Assembly (NCBI GenBank): GCA_948474755.1
Contig: CAOLHI010001030.1
Span: 1 to 64,000 of the forward strand
Reading direction: 5' to 3'
Length of the DNA: 64,000 nucleotides
From: Ctenosaura bakeri
Taxonomy: Eukaryota > Chordata > Lepidosauria > Squamata > Iguanidae
Shown: positions 25,146 through 36,570 of the stretch, one piece after another
How positions within the stretch are numbered: position 1 is the stretch's first letter
Layout of the letters: each line of letters begins with the position of its first letter
The notes under the pieces: model-generated
The model's database searches: none
Told to the model about the DNA's origin: nothing
The model's input: only the letters and a program-made list of their open reading frames with translations
Program-made: the position numbers and the translations under genes

Positions 25146-26224
25146 GAGTTACATCCTTCTTGTTATATCCCCCACCCAGCATCCCTCTGTACTGACAAGC
25201 TTGTGACCAAATATATAACATGTGGCCCCCCAGATGCTCTTGGACCACCGGTCCCCTTATCTCCTACCACTGGCTCAGCTGGATGGGGCTGAGATATGGT
25301 TCAGCTCCTTCTGGAGAGCCACACACCAACCCTAACTTAGAACATAGTGAGATGGGACATCTCCTGAAAATTGAGCTCAATCCTTGCCTTCAATGCTCTG
25401 AGCTTACTATATGTTTATGTCATGTTAATGTGAGATCTACTTTTTCTATTTTATCTTGTCAGATTAGTGGAACTGGTCTGGAGTGTTTCTACAGGACCCA
25501 ATAGGAAACTGAGGTTTATCTTACAGCCCATCTACCAAAGAAAGATTGAGTAGGGTTTTTTTCCTTCTCCTTTACAACGGATACAGTGGGCCTCTGTTCC
25601 TGCCGCCACAGAGTTCCTTTAAATCACATGTAAATAACACGAGGCAGAATGTATGAGATGAACCTGACTAGTTCTGTGCAAAATCTTCAGCTGATAGACT
25701 TAACTATAACTGCTTCAGAGTAAGTCTTACTTAACACAATGGAACCTGTTTCCAAGTCACCATGGTTACCATCAGACCATTTGTACATTATGACTCAGTA
25801 CATAATTTAAGCAACATAGGATAAAGAAAAAAGTTTACAAGTTGTTTTGGGTGGATGTAGTCTGAGTTTTTAATGCCTGCCAGTGCTACAGGACAGTTTT
25901 CTGAGGGGATAAAAGTACAGGATTATTATTTCTTTCCTTTGGATGAAGGCAGAGATCTTTTCAGCGATGGCTTGCTCAGGCAGGCAAAAGGCACAGACAC
26001 ACAGAGTTCCTAGCAGCTCCAGGCTTGTATTGGGTATGGCAAGGTGAGTGGTGGGATTGCCTTCAGGAACTGCTCCTTCAAGTTGTCTTAGCATACTCTT
26101 GATCAGTCCCAATTGGGCAGGGATAGTCCCAATTGAACCTCAGTAGTTCCGCATTTTTGGTTTGTTTTAAAATGTCCTGATTTTTTTCTCTCTCTCCCTA
26201 CTTTCTCCCTTTGCTCTCAGCTTA

Positions 26225-26695
26225 CACTTGGCCCTCCACATTGGCTAGAGTTAGGGACACAGGACCCTTGCAAAAGTGAAAAATTCGCAGATAACAAAAT
26301 TTGTGTGTCTGTGGGAAGGGGGCTGAGGCGCGGGAAGGGAAAGTGGGCATCCAGGGTCTAAACCAGGTCAGGGAAAGAAGATGGTTGGCGTGGTGGTCCT
26401 GTACTCCCTCTCTCTTGCCCATCTCTTTCCTTGGGTGTGTGTGAGTCATGGGTACAGGGTTTGTGGTGCTAAGAATTTGAGCAGAGAGCTGTCCTTAGCT
26501 GGCCAGGCAGAGACTGGTTAGAGGAAGAGGAGGACCAGAGGTGGGTTTTTAAAGGACTCTGCGGCCTGATTGGAGCCATCGAGAGGGAAGGTTCCCGCCC
26601 AAAAAGAAGCACCTGAGGTGGGAGGCAGGGGTTAGAGAAACTCACAAATAATCAAATCCATGAATATCAAACCTGCAAATGTGGAGGGCTGACTG
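26225..26695. mobile_element. Tigger-like MITE, 471 bp, with TA duplications
   Basis: The left end CACTTGGCCCTCCACATTGG and right end TGTGGAGGGCTGACTG are inverted repeats, flanked by TA at 26223-26224 and 26696-26697. It belongs to the same subfamily as 16984-17456. No coding capacity. Confidence 0.85.
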
Positions 26696-27084
26696 TATTT
26701 CAGTTGCTACAAAGGGAGTTCAAAGTGCAAATATTAACCCAGCATGGGGGAGGGAAGGGGTGGAGTTTTACTCTTCCCGAAAGGCTCCGCCAAAAGCAAA
26801 CTGCTGCAGACTCTCCTAGCTTGTGTTTTTTTCCTTATTGTAACCTTTGCTGTCTTGACCACATTGATGTTGCTTGGTCATACACACCCAGGTTTTTTGC
26901 GTGTGAAAAGTTGGAGGGTAGCTCGGATAGCTACCATCTGAGGTGCCTTTCATCTGCCCTTGCTGAGAGTTGGAGTTTCCCAGTGGAGCTTTAAAGTTTA
27001 ATTTCTGTTGCAAATATTCCTTTCCACACTTTTTGAGCAATAGCAATTAGTCTGTTGTAGTAAAAATTAAAAAGAGCCTTGGGG

Positions 27085-27455
27085 TACCGCTGTCACCCTT
27101 TTTCCTTTTTCTTACCTTTATTTATATATCACCTCCCCTTCAAAAAAAATACCAGGACTCAAGGAGACTTACCAATTAAAACAAATACAGTATATCTAAA
27201 ATGCATGAAGTTTTGACACTGAAATGAAATTAAATGGCCAACAACATTAAAAACAATTTAAAAACAGATTGAAAACCAATGCAGTTAAAAATAAGACAGC
27301 AATCTATTAGAAGTTCTTTCCACAAAAGCATCCAGTTCACAAAAACCTTTTGGTGGACGCAGAGCAAGGAGGGGACCATACAAGCGCCGTCCCGGAAGGG
27401 GTACTCCAGAGCCTAGGAGCAGCCACTGAAAAGGCCTGTGAAGCCTGACACGTGT
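27085..27455 (+). mobile_element. LINE 3'-region-like repeat, second copy
   Basis: It shares blocks such as the ACTCAAGGAGACTTACCAAT tract and GAGCAGCCACTGAAAAGGCC with the repeat at 24655-25145 and with similar squamate tails. Ends are approximate. Confidence 0.4.
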
Positions 27456-29152
27456 TGTACCCAGTCTTCTGGCAAGGATTGTTGTTTTTCAAAGAGGGCC
27501 ATATAATCTGGTTGGTTGGTTATTTATTTTGGCAGTGATAGGTCCGTCTTCTCAGTAAAGAAAAGTTTCGGGCGTAGTTCCCTTGTGATGTCTCGGATTC
27601 TGAGAACCAAACTGCATATATTGTATTAAATGCATATTGGGTTGTAGGTGTGGTATAGTGGGTTTGTATGTTCTAAAAGAACATCCCTTAGAGATCCACA
27701 TTAGATATTGGAACCACAGTGTAAACTGAAAGGGTCTTAACTATTTCCATCCACACCACAGTCCTGATCCCAGTCAGGGCCTTCCTGTAGTTCCTGTTTC
27801 AAACGCATACAGAGAGTGGGGTGGGGGAGAGGGAGTAGGAGGTGAAGAATAGTTTAATGTACCCTGTAGTTTGGCCTTCTGATTATTATGAAAACAGATA
27901 TCATGTCCAAGAGAAGAAATTCTCATTTTTTCCGCAGCTGCAATTTTGAGGCTCAGGAGAAATGTGCGTGCTAACTCAGCCATTCAGTTGGAGAAGAGAT
28001 ACAGAAGAGATGCTGCCCCCACTGTTAAATATTGACCATTCTTCTTGATATGAGCTGATGTAATGACTGATTAGCATGGAAATAAATTAGGTACATAAAC
28101 CTTAACCCCAAGCCTTTTCTCTTTCCCTCATTATTATTTCAAAGGGTGTTGTTATCCCTCCCTCCTTTTCACAATGCAACAATTACTCCTATAATCAACT
28201 CCATAGATGAGGATACGAATCTTCTCGCTATGGAAAAAGTACATTACGTTTGCCCATGCTTCCTGTTCCCTTTGTGAATCATATCCAGGTGCACTGAACA
28301 CACAGAGAATTGAAAGGAGCCAAATAGCATCATGGTCCAAAAACTATGAGGGTTGCCAGGAGAAAAATTATACATTGTTATTTCCTTCATCAGGATTAAT
28401 GTCACTGAAAGGATTTTTCTTTTTCTTAACAGTTGCTGCAAAGTATAATGTGGAAATTGAAACTACAGTTCCTTAGGGATGATGTATTGAAATAGATATA
28501 GCATCAGTTTGGGGATAGTATTATAGTTCTATCATTTCTATCTAGTTCAGTTTTTAGAGATTATGCTTCATTTTAGGCATCTTTATTAAATAGACAGAGA
28601 GATACAACCATGTTAGTTGAATGGACAGTCTTGATCTAACAAAATAGTTTTTCATTCTTACCCCAAGACAATATCTTATATTTAGGAAGTCCACAGGCCG
28701 TTTCTGTAATTGTTTCTTTAACACGACTATAGTGTTCTTTAGTATAAGTTCCTATGTATTAGCTTATTGCTTACTATTCAAATTGATGGCTGTACCATTG
28801 ATGGACTATGATTCACAGATGTACAAGATGCATCAAATGCTACAAAACTATGTATCAGTATCCATCCATCCATATATATTACTCTTGTCTGTCCCTTCAG
28901 TGAAGATGTTACAAATACCAATGTTCCTCAGATGCACATAGTCCCAAGGCATTGTATTGCCAATACAATGGTATTCCAACAGTGCTCTAACCTCTTTGTT
29001 TTAGATATATTTTTGTTAAAAGAAAACAAAAAAGAGCAAAACAAAATATTCATTATTTCCAAGAAAATTACATATTAGAGTAAATTAAAATCTTCAGTGC
29101 TCTAATTTCTCTCTATATACAAGTGACTTCAGAATGTGAACTGTGAGACAAG

Positions 29153-29354
29153 GGCCATTTCCACACGACACTGTTATAGTGCTATTATTCCACTTTCAAC
29201 ATCCTGTGGAATGCTAGAGTTTGTCATCTACTGAAGCCCAAGAGCTCTCTGGCTGAGAATTCTAAATGCTCCTCCCTAAACTCTAAACCCCAACATTCCA
29301 CAGGATATTGAAAGTGGAATAATAGCACTGTAACAGTGTAGTGCAGAAATGGCT
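29153..29354. mobile_element. Family A foldback MITE, 202 bp, AAG duplication
   Basis: The left end GGCCATTTCCACACGACAC and right end GTGCAGAAATGGCT are flanked by AAG at 29150-29152 and 29355-29357. The centre includes an AGAGCTCTCTGGCTGAGAAT segment that is also typical of family B, linking the two families. Confidence 0.8.
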
Positions 29355-30403
29355 AAGATGAGTTGAGGTTACACCATATGCAAGGCCTGAGATTGTAAGG
29401 TAAAGGCAATGAGAAAATTATGTTTTCTCTTATTTCCTCTAGATCACGTTACTGCTAAGTTATTATTATTTTTTAAAATCTTCACCAAGTTCCATATGTA
29501 TGAACTGTTGGAAGTACACAGGCACAGTGGGTGCAGGAAACAAGTAACCTTAGCAGCGAGAATATTTTCTCAGTGTTATCCTTTCACCTTCACCACAAGG
29601 ACTTTTATAATGTAGCATTCATGTCCTCAGAGCACTAAGGTTAGAAAAGCTTTAAAGTTAGCACATTAACAACTGCTGTTACTATTTCATCCCTCTGCCC
29701 CCCAAATAATATGCTATATTTCTTGGTCTGGTAAACTCTTTCAGCAGGAAGACTAATTAATGCCAATGAACATGGTTTTGCAAAAACAAAACAATTTATA
29801 TGGTTATATGTTGAAGTTTTATAGCCAGCTGTTCATTCACAATCACCAAATGTCCTTGAAGGTCACTATATTATATATAGAGATTGCTTAAAATAGAAAA
29901 TATTAGGCATCTTGCCACATTTTTAAATTAAGAAACTCTTTACTGCTTCAGTGTTATCAGTTAAACTTTGTCAGAGAGGAAGCCCTTTGTGCTGAGAAGA
30001 GTTCTTTATTTAGTTGCATGAAATCCCATGCTAATAACAGTCATGGTTGTTTTCCATGTGGAAATACTGGCACCAGGTCGAAAGAAATGTGAACGTTCAG
30101 CAAACTCACACTAAGTGACCATTACTACATGTTACAGAAAACATTGCAGTCACCCAGCAACTGCTAAACTAAGCAGAGCAGTCCCAAGACATTTTACTGG
30201 CTGTGTTGAAGGACAAAATGCACTTCTCCCATGGCTGCTTCCGTTTGCAAAAGCTGGATGACCTGGCAGACAAATTTTTCTTCACTCTGGAAATGGAGTA
30301 GCATCCTCTACCACACTTCAAGGCCATAGGCTAGCTCAAGGCACACAAGGCGAGCCATAGAGCTCACAACTACATCTTTCCACCACCTCCCTGAGACAAC
30401 TGT

Positions 30404-30570
30404 GGCCATTTCCACACTATACTCTTATAGCACAATTATTCCACTTTCAACATCCTGTGGAATCCTGGGGTTTGCAGTTTAGGGAGGGGCCCTAAACTGC
30501 AAACTCCAGGATTCCACAGGATGTTGAAAGTGGAATAATCTCGTTATAAGAGTGTAGTGCAAAAATGGCC
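30404..30570. mobile_element. Family A foldback MITE, 167 bp
   Basis: The ends are GGCCATTTCCACACTATAC and GTGCAAAAATGGCC, and the arms meet around a GGGAGGGGCCC centre. Flanking triplets are TGT and TAT, a 3-bp duplication with one difference. Confidence 0.8.
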
Positions 30571-30791
30571 TATGACTCTTCATATGTTTGTGGCTCTGAG
30601 AGTCACATTTACCTGACTTCATTTAGTGGAGACATTTGTATTACAGCTATTAAGCACGCACTTAGCTCTTTGAAGTGTTCGAAATGCTTCATAGTGATCT
30701 TCAGCCTAGTGATCCTTACAACAGTATTCTGGGGTAAGTCAGTGCTATTCCTGGTGGCTGGGGCTAAGAAAATGAGAAACTTGCCTAAGGC

Positions 30792-31025
30792 CATGTGTAT
30801 ATGTGTGTGCACATATGCAGGTGCACCCATCTTCAAGTCACTAAGGTGACCTCATGAATCTCATAGGATTTTCTTAGGCAAGGAGTACTCAGAGATGGTT
30901 TTGCAAGTTCCTTCCTCTGAAATATAGCTACAGCATGTGGATGTCACTGGTGGTCTCCCATCCATGTATTAACCATGATTGACCCTGCTTTGTTTCCAAG
31001 ATCAGATGGGATCTGGTGCCTTTAA
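30792..31025 (-). mobile_element. 5S rRNA-derived SINE, antisense
   Basis: On the minus strand the head reads AGATCCCATCTGATCTTGGA, then AAGCAGGGTC and TGGATGGGAGACC. These are in the order and spacing of 5S rRNA's internal promoter (A box, intermediate element, C box). The body that follows has the CCTCTGAGTACTCCTTGCC and ATGAGATTCATGAGG segments shared with other copies here. This is the SINE3 type of element, transcribed by Pol III. Confidence 0.8.
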
Positions 31026-31086
31026 GTTATTTAGGCCTATAGATATATTTATGAGTTTCAATGAGGTGCTTTCACAATCATGCTAA

Positions 31087-31308
31087 GGCCTCTTTCATAT
31101 GCAGTTATAGCACTATGATTCCCACTTTATTTGCCATAGCTGCATCCCATGGAATCCTGGGCTTTGTAGTTTACTGATGCATTAGAGCTCCCTGACTAAA
31201 AATTCTAAATACTCTTCCTTAAACTGTAAATCACAGGATTCTGCAGGATATTTCCTGAGCAGCTATAGTAGAACCAAAGTGCTATAACTGTGTAGTGTGA
31301 CAGAGATG
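31087..31308. mobile_element. Family B foldback MITE, diverged
   Basis: It runs from GGCCTCTTTCATATGCAG to GTGTAGTGTGACAGAGATG. The arms carry GTTATAGCACTATGATTCCC and GGAATCCTGGGCTTTGTAGT, the shared family B segments. Flanking duplications are unclear. Confidence 0.65.
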
Positions 31309-33402
31309 TGCATACACATTACTGCTGCTGCCACCTGTCTTCTTCCTCCTCTTCCACCACCGCACATACCAAGTGACTCCCCAAACAGAGACACTGTTAT
31401 AATAGATACATGTACTGACAATGAAAGATGTGCATGTGTGGCAGGGTGTAAAGGACAAGTCAGGATTTCTTGTGGCATCACACATGTTCAAAAACATATA
31501 TTTGAAATGTGATAAGCAATATTAAGATTGCATAGACAAATTGTAGGCTCCAGGTGTCTGAATATTAAGACTTTCCAAACTTTCAAAGTTTCTTTCTGTA
31601 TAGTTATTCATTTCTCTGTGGTTCCAGTGTTTTGTTTTTGAATAAACTCCTGTTTATAGTATTAGAGATGCACATTCATTTTAGAATGGCTAACAAAAGA
31701 ATATTAATGAACATGGATGGAATACTAAAGTGATTTTTCTTGCACACTCCTAATGCAATACAATTCTCTGGAGAAAAATGCCCTCCGGTTGTTAAAATAC
31801 AGTATTGCTGAGCACTGGGTGTAATCAATAGTGTTGCCTTTGGGCTGAGTAGTCATTGTTCTCTTGCTGGTCAAACATGAGAGTGACAAATATAGCCGCA
31901 GACAAAACCAATTGACCCTGCTATCACTGTGGGAGGAGGAGCTGCCAGAGTCTGGCAAAAGGAAACGAGGAGCAGAAGTGTGTAAAAATAGCACTCATCA
32001 GACTTCCTGATTTGTTGACCCAAAAGCAAATATAATTTGTACAGCAGGGAAAGGAACAGGAAGTGTTTTCAGCCAAGAAACTAAAGAAGCAGGAGAAGAG
32101 CCCAGTCAAGGTGAATGGATCTGTCTACTCATTTTTTCAACAGAAGACAGGCTGATCAATAAGATAGGGAAAATAGGTTAACTTTCCAATACCAAAAATA
32201 TATTAGAAAGCAATTGCATATGTATTTTTTTATTTTATTTATTTGTATCTTTTGAAATTTTATTTGTTAATATAAACAATAAAAAACTGGAATGACTATA
32301 CTGCAAGTGTGCTTATTACTGACTCATATATTGTGCAGCTCTCTTTGAGCCTCTTTTTCTCTGCAGAATGAGAGTCTTCAGTGATCCAGATATTGTAGAT
32401 TTTAATCTCTTCCCACCAGTCATACTGAGAGACTGTTGTTAGCTGAAGTCCAAAACTCACGGATGGACAAATTCTCTCACCTCCAGATGAGAGGCTCCCA
32501 AGAAAAGGTGTTGCAGGTTCAGTTTACTTAGCAAGCACTGACGAGTAATATTGTGAGGTCTACAGAAGCTGAATGTGGAGGGAAGGGTATGCTCCTGAGC
32601 ATGCAATGCTTCTCTTTAAAGAAGCACATGACATGCTCAGAAGCCCCAGTGCTCTTTCTTCCAGCAAGTTGAAAGGCTCAGACTTTTCTTGTTCTCTCTG
32701 CATTTATTGCGAACAGCAGGTGCTAGTTCCTACGCCTACCCACTCTGAGTTTTCTTTCGAGGATCTATCCATGGGGATGAACTCTTATACCTCCCAGCAC
32801 CTTGGACAGTTCATTTAAAGTTGAGACTAAGCCCTGGGGTGGATTCACTGATCCACTGACATGGCAGCTATCAGTTGTCATTTATAGCAATTCCAGCTAT
32901 TTAGATGTACTCCCTGTAAAAGTGCATGGACTGGGTCACAATAAATAGTCATGATCCATCTGTGTACAAGGGAAGGTAAAATGTCCTCATCAATGCTCAA
33001 CCATCCCATATAAGGAGTTGCAACAGAACTCCTGTTTCCGGTGATTGCTTGCTCCACTTCAAGGCCTCTGGCTCTGATCCTGTAAGGAAGAATGAGTCAT
33101 GAATGTTTAGACAGCAGAATACATTTAGATCCTTGCTACTTACACAATTTGCTAGCTGTTCTCCCCACTAGGATTCCCAGCTCTCCGGTCCTGGCCCTTC
33201 TTCCTCCAGTCCTCAAGGGAGGAAAACGAATCCCTGATTGACAGCACTGCCTTGAAAAGTTTGTGTGTATATTTTTTCCTCATTTGTTAGACTTGGTTTA
33301 TTTACTGCAATGGTATGCTCTGTGAAGTTTTGAGAAATGCTTGATGTACTTATGGCATCACCAGAGGCTACCCCTTATGACGTCACCCTGGTAACATCAC
33401 CA

Positions 33403-33617
33403 GAGATCCAGTCATACTATAGAATTATAGTGCTATTATTCCACTTTAACTGCCATGGTTCCTTCATTTGGAATTTTGAGACTGACAATTTAAGGAGGGC
33501 CATTTGGAATTCTCAGTGAGAGCTCAAAAAAAAAACATTCTTTGTATTCAATAGTATGGAACCATGGCAGTTAAAGTGGAATAACAGCAGCATAATTCTG
33601 TAGTGTGAATGGACCCA
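33403..33617. mobile_element. Family B foldback MITE with long TTAACTGCCATGG arms
   Basis: Inverted arms include CTATTATTCCACTTTAACTG on the left and its complement CAGTTAAAGTGGAATAACAG on the right, followed by GTAGTGTGAATGGACCC. The ends are approximate. No coding capacity. Confidence 0.7.
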
Positions 33618-35051
33618 GGACCCATACACTGTGAAATTTCAGCAGCATTTGAGTTTTAACCTCATCCCCCCCCCACCTCCTTTGTAACAGGAGAAAAGCC
33701 ATGATGAAAAGCAGATCAAAAGTCTATTTCAGCACTCTGTTCCCACAGTGGCCAGTCAGGTAGCCATAAGTAGTATGTAAATGCAGTAATTTCAGTCCTC
33801 CAGCAAATGGTATATGAAGCAGAACTTTCTCTTGCACAAGCCTTCCTAGAATGAATGGGAGTTGATAGGTTGTTAGGTCTGAGTCACCAAAGCACTGCTG
33901 ACATGAATAACTCTTCTGCATTGTTATACACGATAACATGTACGCTGTGTGAGTAACACTGAGTGATATCATGGTCAAATGGCAAACAAGATTGAAGCAC
34001 TCTTGCAGTCTGCCTGATTGTCCTCAGTTCACCACTGGCTTCTTTCCTGTGCTTTCCTGTGATCTCAGATTGTTGGGAGTTTTTTACAACAAAATTTTTT
34101 TTAAAAAAAGTCTGTTATAGTAAAAACAAAAACCACTATTTTTTGTATGACTCTAACCCAGGGGTGATTGTTGAACTGCAACACCCAGCAGCTGACGCCA
34201 GCATAGCCAATGGCAAAGGTTGTCAGAAGATGCATTTCACACATATCTGGACGGTCACACAATGCCCTACCCAATATATAATATGCAGTACAGAAATAAT
34301 CCTCTGTGTTCCAGAGTTTGTGTTAGACATTCTCCGTTCCAGCTGGAAATGATGGAAGTTAAGGCCAACACTTCTGGAATCCAAGAGGCTAAGGAAAGCT
34401 GCACTACATAACCTTGGATCCTCCTAACTAGGTTTCTCTGCCCTCTCTGTGGAAAGGACTCTGATCCGGTGGAGGTTTCATTGGAGGAAGCAGGGGAGTT
34501 ATTTTAAGTAATTCTACTCTTTACAGACCCCTGTGTAGCGTTGCCAGATCTCAGGGCCTGGTCCTTCTTGTCCAGTCTTCAGGACAAGGGGGAAGAATCT
34601 CAGGGTGAGAACACTGCCTTGAAAAGCATGCTTCTATATATTTCATTTGTGTTTTATTTGAATGCCATACTCTGCACAACTGAAGTGCGTGTTTAATGTT
34701 GTTATGCTTAATGATATCACCAGGGCCCATTTCCTGTGACATTACAAAGGCTCATTCCTCAGCACTCAATTTTGGCCCTGTAATCTCAGGGCCTGAGATA
34801 GTCTTGACCTGGTTACCCTATCCCTGTGTCATTACTCTGATCCAGTAGCTCTGTCAACTCTCTGTGGCACATATTCAGGGAAAAAAGAGGCTACATAGGA
34901 GGGGGAACTCCCGCCCCCTATTATCTGCTGGAGGGAACATCTTGTGAGTGGGACTCTCCTGTTGCCACTGAAGCATTATTTTAAGATTCAAGCCATGGAT
35001 TCAAAATGCACAGTGCTCCACAAAATATTTAAGATCTCCAAGAAAAAATAT

Positions 35052-35280
35052 GGAGAGCCAGTGTGGTGTAGTTATTTGAGTGTTAGACTAAGACTGAGGA
35101 AGATCAGTGTTCCAATCCACACTCAGCCATGGAAATCCACTGGGTGCCCATGGGCAATTCACACTCTCTCAGCCTTAGAGGAGGGCCATTGCAAACCACC
35201 TCTGAACAAACCATGCCAAGAAAATCTTATGGTAGAGTTGCTATAAGTTGTAGCTGACTTGAATGCACAGAACACCATAA
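35052..35280 (+). mobile_element. tRNA-derived SINE, full-length, sense
   Basis: The head GGAGAGCCAGTGTGGTGTAG holds the A-box region, and TTCCAATCC the B-box region. The body contains CAGCCATGGAAATCCACTGG and CATGCCAAGAAAATC, and the tail is CTTGAATGCACAGAACACC. This is the clearest sense copy of the family. Confidence 0.8.
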
Positions 35281-35713
35281 AAAGATTTATAGATATCATA
35301 GTATGATGTGAAAGAACCAATGGAATCTTTGTTTGTTTTAAAGAATGGCTTAATTTTTAGGTCTGATGTTTAATGCCTGCCAAGAGAGACATCAGTCACA
35401 CATTTTATTCCTGAAAGAACTTCCAGAAGAATTCACTTTAGTATTTCAAATCTCTTATGTGAAGTGCAGTTGCCTCTCCATCACCATACATCATGCTTCT
35501 GTGTTAATTTGCAGGCTAGCTCTTGGCTTTTTCAGGAAACATATTCTGCTTTTTCCTCCAGGAGAGATCAGTTCTTCTGATTATACATTTAAGGTATCTT
35601 GATCATGTGTAGGATTCTGCATGATTTTGGTTCATTTAACCAACCTTGATCTCATCCCAAGGATGCTGCCAATCTTTGTCTCTTAAAAATAAAAGGATCC
35701 TATGCAGCTAAAT

Positions 35714-36570
35714 AAACATCATCATCATCATCATCATCATCATTTATTGATTAGTCAACTGACCATATCAACAATAAAATACATAATACGTAATACAAAA
35801 ATACAGATACAAAAGTTACATACACAAATAAACTCACCTCATAAAATAAAATAAAATAATTAAAACATATAAACTTAAACTTAATAATTAATGGGTTTGA
35901 TACAGAAAGTAAAATACATAGTAAACAAGAAAGATAAAATGGCAAGTATAAAAATTCAGTCATAATATTTAAATAAACTCATCACCATGACAGGGGACCC
36001 CATTTTGTGTAAAAAAAAAGATCTCTCAGCAGCTTTTGTAATAAATTTTGCAATCCGGCAGACTGAGTATAAATTCTCTCTGGAAAGAAAATAAGACAAT
36101 TTAACAGTCGGATCCCAATTGGTCGTTCTGACCAAAAGTGGTTGTAAGTATTGGGATCTCACCTTGGTATATACCGTATACAACAGTCAAACAAGATATG
36201 TGCAATATCCTCTATGGCTGATGCACCACAGATGCATACTCTTTCGTAGTATGGAATTTTTTGAAACCGTCCTATTCTTAGTATAGAATTAAGTTGTTCA
36301 AATCTAGCTCTGGTGAAAGCTATTCTCTGTCTCTGTGTTAGGTTTGGCCTAAGATACTTTTCTAAACCAAATATAGTTTTATTTTTGGCTAACCAATTTA
36401 GAGACTTAGAACCAGCCAGCAGAGCTATATCTGTTTGGGCACTGATGTCCAAAATTCTTTGTTTTAATATTTCCTGAGCTGAGGGTCCACAAGTTAGTAA
36501 ATAGGACGGGGGAAAGCCTAACTGGTGCATTAATTGAAACAGCTGGCATGCTAAATAAGCATGCATGCTA
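35714..36570 (-). mobile_element. Non-LTR retrotransposon (LINE) 3' fragment with C-terminal zinc-knuckle
   Basis: The minus-strand frame 36566-36159 reads QRIAFTRARFEQLNSILRIG and then a cluster CICGASAIEDIAHILFDC, a CCHC-type motif seen in the C-terminal end of several LINE reverse transcriptases. The frame continues after a one-step frame change near 36180 as YTKVRSQYLQPLLVRTTNWD and ends at about 35956. The 3' UTR follows down to an (ATC)n tail at 35717-35743. It is 5'-truncated with no reverse transcriptase core left. I favour an R4/Dong-like or CR1-like LINE but cannot decide. Confidence 0.7.
35717..35743. repeat. (ATC)n microsatellite at a LINE 3' end
   Basis: About nine ATC units adjoin the LINE fragment, in the position of its 3' tail (minus strand reading GAT repeats). 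Confidence 0.85.

Larger units (their letters stand above)
22472..29152. other. Intergenic, gene-free stretch upstream of YWHAQ
   Basis: No exon was recognised. It holds a decayed repeat at about 22800-22935 with the CATCTTAAGGACTAATAAAT core, two LINE 3'-region-like segments (24655-25145, 27085-27455) and one Tigger-like MITE (26225-26695). It also has short decayed repeats and AT-rich sequence. The 164-residue open frame at 22659-23153 on the minus strand crosses the first of these repeats and looks fortuitous. Confidence 0.6.
29358..35051. other. Intergenic stretch with scattered foldback MITEs
   Basis: No exon was recognised. It contains the family A copy at 30404-30570, a 5S-SINE at 30792-31025, family B foldbacks at 31087-31308 and 33403-33617, and small decayed repeats near 34155-34400. 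The rest is AT-rich and unassigned. Confidence 0.6.

Noticed and set aside
35052..35280. tRNA gene
   Set aside because: A- and B-box-like segments exist, but no cloverleaf could be formed and the sequence continues into a SINE body.
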